64,000 nt of DNA. Origin: Saccharicrinis sp963667815 (GTDB taxonomy: Bacteria > Bacteroidota > Bacteroidia > Bacteroidales > Marinilabiliaceae). Under the pieces are notes generated by a model. It did not search any database, had not been told where the DNA came from, and saw only the letters and a program-made list of their open reading frames with translations. Every line of letters starts with the position of its first letter. Position 1 is the stretch's first letter. Positions 16,817-26,478 of the stretch are shown piece after piece. A program made the translations under genes and the position numbers. The stretch lies in the NCBI GenBank assembly GCA_963667815.1, contig OY764021.1. One strand, written 5' to 3'.

Positions 16817-16987
16817 AATTGTATTACTTTAAATTTTTCTATATTCTGTTTAGTGATATTCTTATAAATAAGAATCACAAATATATTAAGTTGATTTTAA
16901 TTACAGATATTTTTCTTCAATTATATGTGATGTTTAACAACATTAATTATAAATACTATAGTTTTTAAGTAAGATGCTTATTTTTAA

Positions 16988-18217
16988 TTAAACTTCAGGT
17001 TCTTCTAATAAAACTTTATCTCCTTCTTTTAATCCTTTAATAACTCGCATATGCGTTTCATTTTCACCACTTATAATAACATTTACTTTTTTAATATTGT
17101 TCAGATTCTTTTTGTAAACATATTTAGTGGAATCATTTCCAAATACAGCTTCCCTGGGTATAACTAATGCACTGTCAATGTTAGAAACAATTATTTTATT
17201 ATATGTTGTCATACCAGGAAGAATTTTTTTATTGGTGTTTTCAATATGAATTAATATTGTGAACCCATTCATTCTGGTGCCGGAAATTGACTGGCCAATA
17301 TTTGCTATTTTCGTAATTTTACCTTTGAAAATTTCCTTAGGGAATGCATCAATAGATAGGTTTACCTCTTGGTTTAATTTAACTTTAGAAATATCGATTT
17401 CTTTTACAATAGCTTGAGACTCTAAAGTGTTTAAATTTGGAATTGTAGCAATTACAGGTTGCCATCGACCAACTTCATCATCTACTTTAATTTTTCTACC
17501 TCTCCAACTTTTGCCATAAACAACCATACCATCGGATGGTGAGGTTACATATAATTTAGATTTTAGTTCTTCAAGCTGCTTTTTAATATTTGTTTCGTGT
17601 GCTAATCTTTTCTCTATTCGAACAACTTTACTTTTATGTTTTTGAACTTCCTTGCTATAGTTTCTTTGGGCAGTTTTAAGATCAAGATTGGCTTTTTTTA
17701 AGCTAATTTGAGCCTGGCGTTGAGTTGCTTTTGATTCATATTTAGACTGTTCAACCGTAATTTTACTTTCTTCTAAATTATCTTTTGCATTAATTATGGC
17801 ATCTCGTTTCTGACTTAATTCAATAGCGCTATCAAGTTTAGCAGTTTGAAGATTGTTTGAATACTCTTCAATATTGTCGCTTACTGTTTTAATTCGACTT
17901 TCCACATCTGTAGGATCTAATTTGGCAATAAAGTCACCTTTATGAACTTTTTTTCCTTCGCTAACAAGATCTGTTATTTTTAGATACCAAATTTCTAACT
18001 CATTGTTTTTCATGATTTCAGGAATATTTATGGTTTCATATTCCTGTGCAACAATCTCTCCTTCTGCAATAACTTCCTGTGTAAATGTTGAGAGTTCAAC
18101 TTTTGCGATTGATTTATTATTTATATTATCATGTGCAAAGAACCACCAGGATAAAGCGATAACTATAATAAAAATAGAGCCATACAAAAGAGGTTTATTA
18201 TGAATGATTTTTTTCAT
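16988..18217 (-). CDS. HlyD/MacA-type periplasmic adaptor subunit
   Basis: A 409-residue membrane-fusion protein: an N-terminal membrane anchor (about 11-28), lipoyl/barrel-sandwich halves, a long alpha-hairpin (about 95-215, with many Lys/Glu heptads), a beta-barrel with KEIDISKVKLNQEV, and a membrane-proximal domain (VIPREAVFGNDSTKYVYKK). It is a clear paralogue of the adaptor at 21254-22588, sharing IDAFPKE, IANIGQ and PGMTT. It is the last gene of the efflux operon, 102 bp after tolC. It should bridge an inner-membrane transporter and the TolC-like channel. Two adaptors in one operon suggest either a hetero-oligomeric adaptor or a second transporter partner elsewhere. Confidence 0.88.
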   Translation of the reverse strand: MKKIIHNKPLLYGSIFIIVIALSWWFFAHDNINNKSIAKVELSTFTQEVIAEGEIVAQEYETINIPEIMKNNELEIWYLKITDLVSEGKKVHKGDFIAKLDPTDVESRIKTVSDNIEEYSNNLQTAKLDSAIELSQKRDAIINAKDNLEESKITVEQSKYESKATQRQAQISLKKANLDLKTAQRNYSKEVQKHKSKVVRIEKRLAHETNIKKQLEELKSKLYVTSPSDGMVVYGKSWRGRKIKVDDEVGRWQPVIATIPNLNTLESQAIVKEIDISKVKLNQEVNLSIDAFPKEIFKGKITKIANIGQSISGTRMNGFTILIHIENTNKKILPGMTTYNKIIVSNIDSALVIPREAVFGNDSTKYVYKKNLNNIKKVNVIISGENETHMRVIKGLKEGDKVLLEEPEV

Positions 18218-18319
18218 GCCTAAGCGTTTTTCATGTAAATCTAATTAGTTCACAATGGTGTTTCGAAGGAGCTAATTATTAAATATTCGTGTCAATTTAA
18301 AATCTGATTTTGGAACAGG

Positions 18320-19804
18320 TTATCTTTGCAAAAGATAGTCCAGTTCTTTGATTAACGTTGAGTTATCTTCAAAATCGTGGAGTGTAATCTCTCTTATATT
18401 GTAATAACTTTGCCAATAATTTTGAATGCTTTGAATGTAGTTTCTCTTGGCAGCATCAACTGAGTTTCTGGCAGAGTTTAATTTAATCACATCAACCTTA
18501 CCAATTAAAAAACGTTGTTTAGTTACATCATATCCTTTTTGGGCAATGGTATCTGCTTTAGCTGCAATTTTAACTTGATCTTCCTGCATATTAAATCTCA
18601 TCACTTCCATAAATACGTTTTGCTCAAAATCAATTTTAGCCTGTCTTACGGTAGCTTCTGTAACTTGTTTGTCCGATTTTGCCATCTGAACCTGTCCTCT
18701 TTTTAATCCCCAATCAATAATAGGTACGTTTAAAGAAAGTCTTGCAATCTGTTGATTATCAAATGGAGCATTGTATACATCGTTAAATTCTTGAGAGTTT
18801 TTATTATATCCCAAATTTACCTGTACATTGGCATCGATACCATTTCGTCCACGTGCCTGTGCAATTTGTCTATTGGCTTCAATAAGTTGCTGTTGATAGG
18901 AGAGAAGGTCAGGATTATTATCGTACGCTTTAGTAATAGCCTGATCAACCTTTACTTTGAAAGAAGGAATTGATGAAGGGATAATGCATTCCAGGTGAAC
19001 GTTTTTTTCTAGACCAAGAAATGAGTTTATGGCTGAATTAGCTTGCTCTAAATTAAGTTTTGCCTGACTTAAATTCATCTTAGCATTTAAAAACCCAAGT
19101 TCCAGATCAAGTAATTCATCTTGTGTTACGGTTCCAATTTCAAAGCGACCTTTTCCTATTTGATATAATGTGTCGGCATTAGAAAGGTTTGTTTCTGCAA
19201 TTTTTATGTTTATTTCGGCTTCTGCTAATCCAAAAAACATATTTACTGTTCTAAGCGAAAGTTCCTGTAAACTTTGTAAATATGCTTTTTTCGCTTGTTC
19301 AAACTCTAAAGGTGCAATGAGCGATTTCCATTTAAACTCATTGTATCCATTTAATGGCTGATTTAAACCAATAGAAATTGGAGCAGAAGAATAGGAAAGG
19401 TTACCACTTTCCAGATTTTCAATTCGTCTAAAATCACTACTTGCAGATATTGAACCTCCAGTAAAAGTAATGTTTTGAGTAAGATCAAGAGATCCGCTGG
19501 ATGTAAAGTTTTCATAAGGAGTTAAAACATCTTCTCCATTCTCATATCTCGTAGTAATTGTTCTTTGGTAATTAATGGGGGTTGTGTTTAATACTAACGA
19601 AGGCCGTTTTTCTGCTTTGTAACTTCTGTAATTCCAATATCTGGCCAGGTACATATTCTTTTGCCTGAATTGATAAATAGATTGTGTTTCTGCAATTTTT
19701 ATAGCTTCGTCAAGCGTTAGTTTTAAATGTACTTCTTTTTCTTCCTGAGCTTGAGTTTGAAATATGCTCAAAAATAAAAATGTAAATATTATGAATTGTT
19801 TCAT
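18320..19804 (-). CDS. TolC-family outer membrane efflux channel
   Basis: A 494-residue protein with a signal peptide (about 1-19, ending TQAQ) and two OEP repeats. The helical barrel segments LYQIGKGRFEIGTVTQDELLDLELGFLNAKMNLSQAKLNLEQA and the C-terminal GYDVTKQRFLIGKVDVIKLNSARNSVDAAKRNY are the duplicated family signature. It forms the trimeric outer-membrane exit duct of a tripartite efflux pump. It lies between the MacB-like permease and the second adaptor, 82 bp after the former, all on the minus strand. The exported substrate is unknown. Confidence 0.92.
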   Translation of the reverse strand: MKQFIIFTFLFLSIFQTQAQEEKEVHLKLTLDEAIKIAETQSIYQFRQKNMYLARYWNYRSYKAEKRPSLVLNTTPINYQRTITTRYENGEDVLTPYENFTSSGSLDLTQNITFTGGSISASSDFRRIENLESGNLSYSSAPISIGLNQPLNGYNEFKWKSLIAPLEFEQAKKAYLQSLQELSLRTVNMFFGLAEAEINIKIAETNLSNADTLYQIGKGRFEIGTVTQDELLDLELGFLNAKMNLSQAKLNLEQANSAINSFLGLEKNVHLECIIPSSIPSFKVKVDQAITKAYDNNPDLLSYQQQLIEANRQIAQARGRNGIDANVQVNLGYNKNSQEFNDVYNAPFDNQQIARLSLNVPIIDWGLKRGQVQMAKSDKQVTEATVRQAKIDFEQNVFMEVMRFNMQEDQVKIAAKADTIAQKGYDVTKQRFLIGKVDVIKLNSARNSVDAAKRNYIQSIQNYWQSYYNIREITLHDFEDNSTLIKELDYLLQR

Positions 19805-19886
19805 TTCTTGATTTGTTTAGTTTTCAGGTCTTAAGGTTAATTTCTTAAGCTTTAACTTTGAGTCTTTTATATAATGAATTTTAAAA

Positions 19887-21251
19887 TCAGTGTCTTAATG
19901 ATTCCACCGGATCTTGTTCTGCAGCTTTTTTTGCAGGTAAATAACCAAAAATAACACCAACTGTAGCTGAAACGCCAAAAGCCACAATAACTGAAAATGC
20001 CGATACAATAGTTTTGATGTCTGCGGTTATCTCAATAATATAGGCAAATGTTACGCCTAGAAATATTCCGATTAGTCCACCTACCACACTGATTAATGTC
20101 GATTCAGCCAGGAACTGTACTATGATATCTTTTCGTGAAGCACCAATGGCCTGTCTAGTACCTATTTCCCGAATTCGTTCCCAAACAGACGCCAGCATAA
20201 TATTCATAATCCCAATACCTCCTACTAATAGAGAAATTCCAGCGATAGCTCCAAGTACAATATTGAAAATATCATTCGTTTTTTGCTGTTGCTTTAAGAG
20301 TAATTCAGGAACAGTAACCTGGAAATCATACATTTCAAAATGTCTTCTTAAAAGCATTCTTTTTATGATGTCAGCAGTAACGTTGAGTTGTTCTGTTTCT
20401 TTAACCTGAACCACAATTTTATCAAGCTGATTTTGTATTTTCTGTTCTGCCTGATCACTGCTTGCATTTCCTCGTCCTCTGCCTCGACTCATTCTTTCTA
20501 ATACTTCCGGATTAATTCGGGAGCGGTCTTTAAAACGCATGAGTAAAGTTTTTGAAGGGATGAAAACCTTATTGTCCGATGAACTGATTCCCATTTCATC
20601 CGAAGCAGAACTTGTAAAGTCGCGTTGTTCTGCAACTCCGACTATTTCAAGCCAGTTTTCTCCAATCTTAATGTATTTACCAACCGGGTCTTCCTGATTA
20701 AAGAATTTCTGTTTTACATTCTGACCAATAACACAAACCGGAAGTCCTTTTGTATTTTGAACAGGATTGAAAATTTTACCGTTTTCAATTGTAATATTCA
20801 GTAGCGAAAAGTAATCAGAAGATACTCCCTCTAAAACAATTGGATAACTTTTCCCTTCGTTGACTGCATAATAGTTCATTGAAATGACAGGACTAACCTG
20901 AGCCACGGAAGGAATTGTTTGTATGATGGCTTGTGCATCCTGTAATGTTAATCCTCGGGATTTACGTTTCCCTTTGTTTTCTGAGTCTTCATCGCCAGAT
21001 GTATCTGAATCGGATACTACGTCATCTTTAACCGGAGTTATTATAATGTTATTGACTCCAACCAGTTTTATTTGCTCTAAAACTTCTTGTTGGGCACCTT
21101 TACCAATGGCTAGCATACTAATTACTGCAGCTACACCAAACATAATTCCTAAACCGGTAAGTAGCGATTTTACGGTATTGGCCATTATTGCTTCAATAGC
21201 AATAATTACATCATGTATATATCGCCTGTAAAGTCTTTGTAATTCTTTCAT
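19887..21251 (-). CDS. MacB-like ABC transporter permease (no ATPase domain)
   Basis: A 454-residue permease of the MacB/LolCE type. It has a first membrane helix near 30-50 (GIMFGVAAVISMLAIGKGAQ), a large periplasmic MacB-type domain to about residue 325, and three helices at the C-terminus (GAIAGISLLVGGIGIMNIMLA, STLISVVGGLIGIFLG, FGVSATVGVIFGYLPA), ending AAEQDPVESLRH as in MacB. An insertion in the periplasmic domain (GRGRGNASSDQ near 262-272) is low complexity. Unlike E. coli MacB there is no nucleotide-binding domain, and no ATPase gene occurs in this operon or elsewhere in the window, so the ATPase must be supplied from another locus. It starts 2 bp after the first adaptor ends. Confidence 0.9.
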   Translation of the reverse strand: MKELQRLYRRYIHDVIIAIEAIMANTVKSLLTGLGIMFGVAAVISMLAIGKGAQQEVLEQIKLVGVNNIIITPVKDDVVSDSDTSGDEDSENKGKRKSRGLTLQDAQAIIQTIPSVAQVSPVISMNYYAVNEGKSYPIVLEGVSSDYFSLLNITIENGKIFNPVQNTKGLPVCVIGQNVKQKFFNQEDPVGKYIKIGENWLEIVGVAEQRDFTSSASDEMGISSSDNKVFIPSKTLLMRFKDRSRINPEVLERMSRGRGRGNASSDQAEQKIQNQLDKIVVQVKETEQLNVTADIIKRMLLRRHFEMYDFQVTVPELLLKQQQKTNDIFNIVLGAIAGISLLVGGIGIMNIMLASVWERIREIGTRQAIGASRKDIIVQFLAESTLISVVGGLIGIFLGVTFAYIIEITADIKTIVSAFSVIVAFGVSATVGVIFGYLPAKKAAEQDPVESLRH

Positions 21252-21253
21252 GC

Positions 21254-22588
21254 TTAGTTTGGATTAGATACTGATAAGGTTGTTGTTTCTGCAATAGTAC
21301 TGGAGTCTTTTAAACTCTTATAAATGTCTAATCCGATAAAGTTAATATCCTCTTCATCCTCAAAGTAAGGTTCATGCATTAAAATTTCTTCATCTTCAGA
21401 TAATCCTTGTTTAACCACAACATAATTTCCATTTTCTGCGCCAGGTTCTATTATTTGTCTTTCTGAAGGTTCTTTTTTTCTGATTACATAGGCTAAAGAA
21501 TCGTTGTGAAATACAGCTTCCAGAGGAATGTAAATGACATCTTGTAAGGTTGTTGAACTAATGATATTTGATGTTGTCATAGCAGGTTTTAAATCTTTGT
21601 CGTAGCCAAAAACTTTAATGGTTACTTCAAAAACTTTTGTGTCGCCACCAGGTATCACCTGACCAATATTTGCAACTTCAACTACTTCTCCATCAAACTC
21701 CTTTTCAGGAAAAGCATCAACACCAACTTTTACTTTTTGTCCTTTCTTAACTTTACTAATATCAATCTCATTGATAAATGTTTTGGAAATCATAGAAGTA
21801 AGATCAGGTAGTTCAGCTATTTTAGGCATCCAGCGGTTAATTGTAGAACCAACTTTGATTTTGTTTCCCATACGATCAAATGCATAAATCAACATTCCGG
21901 GAGCAGGTGCTTTTATGTCAATGGCTTCAAATAAATCTCTGATTTCTTTAATTTGAGCTCGGGTTCGTTCTACAGCACTTTCGGCTCTGGCCATTGTAAT
22001 TTTATTCTGCTGCTTTTTTAATTCGTAGTTTCTAAGGTCTTGATCGAGTTTGCGTTGAGCTTTTTCTACGTCCAGATTCGCTTGTCGGATCACTGCTGGA
22101 GATTCATAAACTGATTGTTTAAGTATTAATTGCTTTTCTTCAAGATCGATACGCGAAGTAACCAATTCATCTCTTAAATTACTAAGATTAATATTAGTAT
22201 CTATTTTTGCATCATCATAGGCATCCAGTTTTTCCGATAAATCGCTAAGTGCTGAAGTAAGTTTTTCTTCAACTGCACTATGGTCTAATGAAGCGACATA
22301 ATCACCTGAGTCAACTACAGTACCTTCTTCAATCAGGTCTGTTACTTTAATCTCATATATGTTAATAAGCCGAGCAGAAAGTTCAGAAGGGGCATTGATC
22401 GATACAGACTTTTCAGCTTGTAATTGACCAGTACTGTAAACTAAGGTTTGAAAATCGCCTTTAAGTACGTTTGTGGTAACTAGGGTGTCGGTATTGGTTG
22501 TTGTAAATATTACTTTGTATGCACCGAATATAACAACAAGAAAAAGAAGAAGGATTGCTATCCTTTTAGGGGTTTTTCTTTTAAACAT
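21254..22588 (-). CDS. HlyD/MacA-type periplasmic adaptor subunit
   Basis: A 444-residue membrane-fusion protein and first gene of the efflux operon. It has an N-terminal anchor (IAILLLFLVVIFGAYKVIF), barrel-sandwich segments, a long alpha-hairpin (about 100-215), NEIDISKVKKGQKVKVGVDAFPEKEF in the beta-barrel, and IYIPLEAVFHNDSLAYVIRK in the membrane-proximal domain. The MacB-like permease gene follows after 2 bp, so these two are the likeliest direct partners. Compared with its paralogue at 16988-18217 it has an extra 30-residue acidic C-terminal tail. No sigma-A type promoter with a full match was found upstream. Confidence 0.9.
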   Translation of the reverse strand: MFKRKTPKRIAILLLFLVVIFGAYKVIFTTTNTDTLVTTNVLKGDFQTLVYSTGQLQAEKSVSINAPSELSARLINIYEIKVTDLIEEGTVVDSGDYVASLDHSAVEEKLTSALSDLSEKLDAYDDAKIDTNINLSNLRDELVTSRIDLEEKQLILKQSVYESPAVIRQANLDVEKAQRKLDQDLRNYELKKQQNKITMARAESAVERTRAQIKEIRDLFEAIDIKAPAPGMLIYAFDRMGNKIKVGSTINRWMPKIAELPDLTSMISKTFINEIDISKVKKGQKVKVGVDAFPEKEFDGEVVEVANIGQVIPGGDTKVFEVTIKVFGYDKDLKPAMTTSNIISSTTLQDVIYIPLEAVFHNDSLAYVIRKKEPSERQIIEPGAENGNYVVVKQGLSEDEEILMHEPYFEDEEDINFIGLDIYKSLKDSSTIAETTTLSVSNPN

Positions 22589-22752
22589 TATGTATAAGTT
22601 TAGCTAAATGAATTCAGCACTAAATATAACAACCTATTTTGTTAAACAAAAACCGTTTGATCAATAATATCGAAAAATTTATTTAGTAATAAGGTGTTTA
22701 TAAAGGTTATAGTTACTTTAAAAGGAACTCACATCAGCATAAATTAATAAGT

Positions 22753-22787
22753 AAAAAAAATCCCCATATCGTTTTTAATATGGGGAT
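22753..22787 (-). terminator. Terminator of glmM
   Basis: ATCCCCATAT at 22760-22769 pairs perfectly with ATATGGGGAT at 22778-22787 around an 8-base loop, followed on the minus strand by a run of T. It separates glmM from the efflux operon. Confidence 0.88.
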
Positions 22788-22794
22788 GTATAGT

Positions 22795-24186
22795 TTAAAT
22801 TCCTGCTATTGTTTTTATGTCTTGAATAATCATTTCGGCTAATTCTTCAGCTAATTCTTCATTTTGAGCTTCAGAATAGATTCTGATTATTGGTTCAGTA
22901 TTAGATTTTCTTAAATGTACCCACTTTTCAGGAAAATCAATTTTTACACCATCTATGTCATTAACTTGTTCGTTTTTATATTTCTCTTTAACGTCAACAA
23001 GAATTTTATCTACATCTAATTCTGGTGTTAACTCAATTTTGTTTTTAGAAATAAAGTACTCAGGATAGGAAGCTCTCATTTCAGAACAAGTTTTACCGGA
23101 CTTGGCAAGGTGAGTTAAGAAAAGTCCTATGCCAACTAACGCATCTCTACCATAATGAGATTCTGGATAGATTATGCCTCCATTACCTTCTCCACCAATT
23201 ACCGCATTGGTTTCTTTCATTTTACTTACAACATTAACTTCTCCAACCGCTGCTGCAGTATATTGTCCTCCGTGTTTTTCTGTTACATCTCTTAATGCTC
23301 GAGTTGATGATAGGTTAGAAACAGTATTGCCTTTTTGCTGACTTAAAATATAATCTGATACAGCGACAAGTGTATATTCTTCACCAAACATACTTCCATC
23401 TTCATTTACAATGGCCAAGCGGTCTACATCCGGATCAACAACAAAACCAACATCTGCCTTTTGCTCCTTTATAAAAGCAGAAATTTCAGTTAAGTTTTCA
23501 GGAAGAGGTTCCGGATTGTGAGGGAATTGCCCGTTTGGTTCGCAATAAAGTTCAATAACTTCACTTACGCCTAGGGCTTTCAAAAGAGGAGGTAAATATG
23601 TTCCTCCAACAGAATTCACACAGTCAATGGCAACTTTGAAGTTTGCTTTTTTTATGGCATCAACATCCACTAGTTCCAAATTGCAAACATGTTCAACATG
23701 TTTTTGGATATAGGTATCGTTTTCTTCAACAATACCAAGTTCATCAACTTCAGAAAAGTTAAAAGCCTCTTGTTCTGCAATGGCTAAAATCTTTTTACCA
23801 TCTTCGCTGTTAAGGAATTCACCTTTATTATTTAGTAGTTTTAAAGCATTCCACTGTTTAGGATTATGGCTTGCTGTTAAAATGATTCCTCCATCAGCAT
23901 TTTCCATGGTTACAGCCAACTCTGTGGTAGGTGTAGTTGCTAAGCCTAAGTTTATTACATTGACTCCACATCCCATTAAGGTTCCTACTAAAACTTTGTC
24001 AACCATAGGTCCTGAAATCCTTGCATCACGACCAACTACGATTGTTATTTTTTCTTTGTTTGTATATTCTTTAGCCCAGGTTGCATATGCAGCCGTAAAT
24101 TTTACTACATCCAAAGGACTTAAGCCTTCTCCTGGCAATCCTCCTATAGTTCCTCGAATTCCAGATATGGATTTGATTAATGTCAT
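22795..24186 (-). CDS. glmM: Phosphoglucosamine mutase (alpha-D-phosphohexomutase family)
   Basis: A 463-residue phosphohexomutase that should convert glucosamine-6-phosphate to glucosamine-1-phosphate for UDP-GlcNAc and peptidoglycan synthesis. The start MTLIKSISGIRGTIGG at 24186 is preferred; an in-frame ATG 30 codons upstream adds sequence unlike the family and would run into the rluB-type gene. Motifs are TASHNPKQWNALKLL with the phosphoserine, the metal-binding loop DPDVDRLAIV, the sugar loop GEGNGG and the phosphate loop RKSNTEPIIRIYSEA. The SISGIRG opening is typical of Bacteroidota members, for which phosphomannomutase activity is an alternative. It follows the pseudouridine synthase gene by 32 bp. 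Confidence 0.9.
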   Translation of the reverse strand: MTLIKSISGIRGTIGGLPGEGLSPLDVVKFTAAYATWAKEYTNKEKITIVVGRDARISGPMVDKVLVGTLMGCGVNVINLGLATTPTTELAVTMENADGGIILTASHNPKQWNALKLLNNKGEFLNSEDGKKILAIAEQEAFNFSEVDELGIVEENDTYIQKHVEHVCNLELVDVDAIKKANFKVAIDCVNSVGGTYLPPLLKALGVSEVIELYCEPNGQFPHNPEPLPENLTEISAFIKEQKADVGFVVDPDVDRLAIVNEDGSMFGEEYTLVAVSDYILSQQKGNTVSNLSSTRALRDVTEKHGGQYTAAAVGEVNVVSKMKETNAVIGGEGNGGIIYPESHYGRDALVGIGLFLTHLAKSGKTCSEMRASYPEYFISKNKIELTPELDVDKILVDVKEKYKNEQVNDIDGVKIDFPEKWVHLRKSNTEPIIRIYSEAQNEELAEELAEMIIQDIKTIAGI

Positions 24187-24218
24187 AATTATATATTGTT
24201 TAAGTTTTGTTTTGTAAT

Positions 24219-25031
24219 TTATTTCATAATCCCGGCTTTTAGGAATGTAATCTCTTTTTGAGTAAGAAATCTCCATTTCCCTCGGGGCACATCTTTTTTT
24301 GTTAATCCTGAAAAGTAAACACGATCAAGCTTAACCACTTCATATCCCAGATGCTTGAATATTCTCCTTACAATTCTGTTTTTTCCGGAATGTATTTCAA
24401 TACCAACTTCCAAAGGATTGTCTTTTACTAAACTTAATTTGTCTGATTTAATAAAACCATCTTCTAACTCAAAACCAGTTTCTATCTTATTTAAATCAGC
24501 TTTAGTAATAGGTTTATCTAAAAATGCATGGTATATTTTTCTGTGTTCATGACTTGGGTGAGTGAGTCTTTTAGCCAAATCACCATCGTTTGTTAATAAA
24601 AGAACTCCAGTAGTCATTTTATCTAATCTACCTACAGGATATATTCTTTCAGAGCAAGCATTTCTTACAATATCAATAACTGTTCTTTTGGCATGAGGAT
24701 CGCTTAAAGTAGTTACACAATCCTTAGGTTTATTTAATAATACATAAACCAGTTTCTCAGGGTTTAAATCTTTACCATCATAAACAACTTTGTCTGTTGT
24801 TTTTACCATTGTGCCAACAGCTGAAACAACTTCACCGTTGACAGTAATAAGTCCCTCGCTAATTAATTTATCAGCTTCACGACGACTACAAACACCTGCG
24901 TTAGCAATAAATTTATTCAATCTAATAGCAGTGTTGTCTGTTTGTTTTTTTGGAACAACTTCTTTGTCAGAAGATTTGTGTTCTGTATTTTTTGTATCCT
25001 TAGTGAATTTTTTAGGAGTATTCTTGTTCAT
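24219..25031 (-). CDS. Pseudouridine synthase, RluB/RsuA family
   Basis: A 270-residue RNA pseudouridine synthase. A basic disordered N-terminus (about 1-35) is followed by an S4 RNA-binding domain (IRLNKFIANAGVCSRREADKLI) and a catalytic domain with VGRLDKMTTGVLLLTNDGDL, containing the catalytic Asp, and GKNRIVRRIFKHLGYEVVKLDRV. It most resembles RluB, which modifies helix 89 of 23S rRNA, but RluE/RluF-like targets cannot be excluded. It lies between xseA (79-bp spacer) and glmM on the same strand. The Lys-rich N-terminal extension is usual in Bacteroidota. Confidence 0.88.
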   Translation of the reverse strand: MNKNTPKKFTKDTKNTEHKSSDKEVVPKKQTDNTAIRLNKFIANAGVCSRREADKLISEGLITVNGEVVSAVGTMVKTTDKVVYDGKDLNPEKLVYVLLNKPKDCVTTLSDPHAKRTVIDIVRNACSERIYPVGRLDKMTTGVLLLTNDGDLAKRLTHPSHEHRKIYHAFLDKPITKADLNKIETGFELEDGFIKSDKLSLVKDNPLEVGIEIHSGKNRIVRRIFKHLGYEVVKLDRVYFSGLTKKDVPRGKWRFLTQKEITFLKAGIMK

Positions 25032-25110
25032 TTTCTTTATTGTAAATTTGGTACAAAGGTCGAAAATTATTTTTAAAATGTTAGTAAGGGTAGATAATAT
25101 CGCTAATTAC

Positions 25111-26478
25111 TTATTCAACAGTACTATCAATCTTGCCATCAAATAATTGAGTTGTGATTTTATCACCTTTTTTAAGCTCTGTAGAATTCTTTACAGCCTT
25201 ATCATTTAAATAGGTAATAGAATAACCTTTTTTTAAGATATTGATAGGGTTTAACAGGTTGTTTGTTTTTTCAAAAAGTTGTAATTGAGCTTTTTGGTCA
25301 GAAAAGAAATATTTGGTTTTGGATGCTAATATTTGTGGGTATTGATTAATGATACGCTTTTCGTTATGAATGCGATTAATAGATGATGTTTTAACTCTTT
25401 CAGAAATAATGTTCAGATAATTGATTCTATCCTTAATATAAGAAGATGAATAATTTTCTAATTGATGCGCCATGTTTGCAAGCATGCTCTTTTGCTTGGT
25501 CAAAGAATGAGATACAAGTGGTTTAAATCGCATTGAAGATCTCTCAAACATAGATTTATATGAAGATAAGATATCGCGGGTATTTGAAACCATGTTATCT
25601 TTAAGAAATTCCAATCTGTTATCAAAATCTGAAACCAGTTCAAGAATGTGTTCAGCAACTGCAGTTGGTGTTTTTAAACGTGTGTGAGCTACAAAGTCAA
25701 CAACAGTTTCGTCTCTTTCGTGTCCTATTCCTGAAAAGACAGGTATTGGAAATTGTGCTATGTTATAGGCTATCCAATAATTATCAAAACACATTAAGTC
25801 TGAAGTTGAACCTCCACCACGTATAATAACAACTACATCAAAGAAGTCTTCGTATTCGTAAATTCTATCTAAAGCGGCTGTTACGGAAGTTTCCGTTTGA
25901 TCGCCCTGCATAATTGAAGGAAATAATTTGATGTAAAATTGGTATCCTTGAGGATTATTGTTTAGTTGGTTGCAAAAGTCTTCGTAACCGGCTGCAGTGG
26001 GAGAGGATATTACAGCAATTTTTTGAGGAACAAGAGGAACCTCAAGTTCCTTATTCATATCAATCACACCCTCTTCGCTAAGTTTATTTAGGATGGCCTG
26101 TTTTTTCTGAGCCATATCGCCCAGCGTGTAATTGGGATCAATATCTCTGATATTTAGGCTAAAACCATAAACTTCCTGAAAATCAATACTTGCTCTTACT
26201 AATACTTTTAATCCGGAAGTTAGTTGTTGTCCTGTAGATTGGATGAAATAAGGTTTCAGCATTCTATAGGTATAGGCCCATATGTTAGCTCTTGATTTAG
26301 CTATAATTTGTTCTGTTTTTTCATCTTTCTCAATCAGTTCTAAATAGCAATGTCCATTTCTTACTTCACGTATTTCACTAATTTCAGCCACGATCCAATA
26401 TGTCTCTGCAAAAGATTCATGGATAGTACTTTTTATTTTGGAGTTCAGTTCAAATAAGGACAGTGAAGTTTCGCTCAT
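25111..26478 (-). CDS. xseA: Exodeoxyribonuclease VII large subunit
   Basis: A 455-residue XseA, the catalytic subunit of exonuclease VII. The N-terminal OB-fold (residues 5-105) has WIVAEISEIREVRNGHCYLELIEK; the catalytic region has AVISSPTAAGYEDF, VVIIRGGGSTSDLMCFDNYWIA and PVFSGIGHERDETVVDFVAHTRLKTPTAVAEH; a long helical region then leads to the C-terminal barrel segment LKKGYSITYLNDK. It starts on a TAATG overlap with the stop of the upstream subtilase. The usual partner gene xseB is not next to it but at 5657-5857. Confidence 0.95.
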   Translation of the reverse strand: MSETSLSLFELNSKIKSTIHESFAETYWIVAEISEIREVRNGHCYLELIEKDEKTEQIIAKSRANIWAYTYRMLKPYFIQSTGQQLTSGLKVLVRASIDFQEVYGFSLNIRDIDPNYTLGDMAQKKQAILNKLSEEGVIDMNKELEVPLVPQKIAVISSPTAAGYEDFCNQLNNNPQGYQFYIKLFPSIMQGDQTETSVTAALDRIYEYEDFFDVVVIIRGGGSTSDLMCFDNYWIAYNIAQFPIPVFSGIGHERDETVVDFVAHTRLKTPTAVAEHILELVSDFDNRLEFLKDNMVSNTRDILSSYKSMFERSSMRFKPLVSHSLTKQKSMLANMAHQLENYSSSYIKDRINYLNIISERVKTSSINRIHNEKRIINQYPQILASKTKYFFSDQKAQLQLFEKTNNLLNPINILKKGYSITYLNDKAVKNSTELKKGDKITTQLFDGKIDSTVE

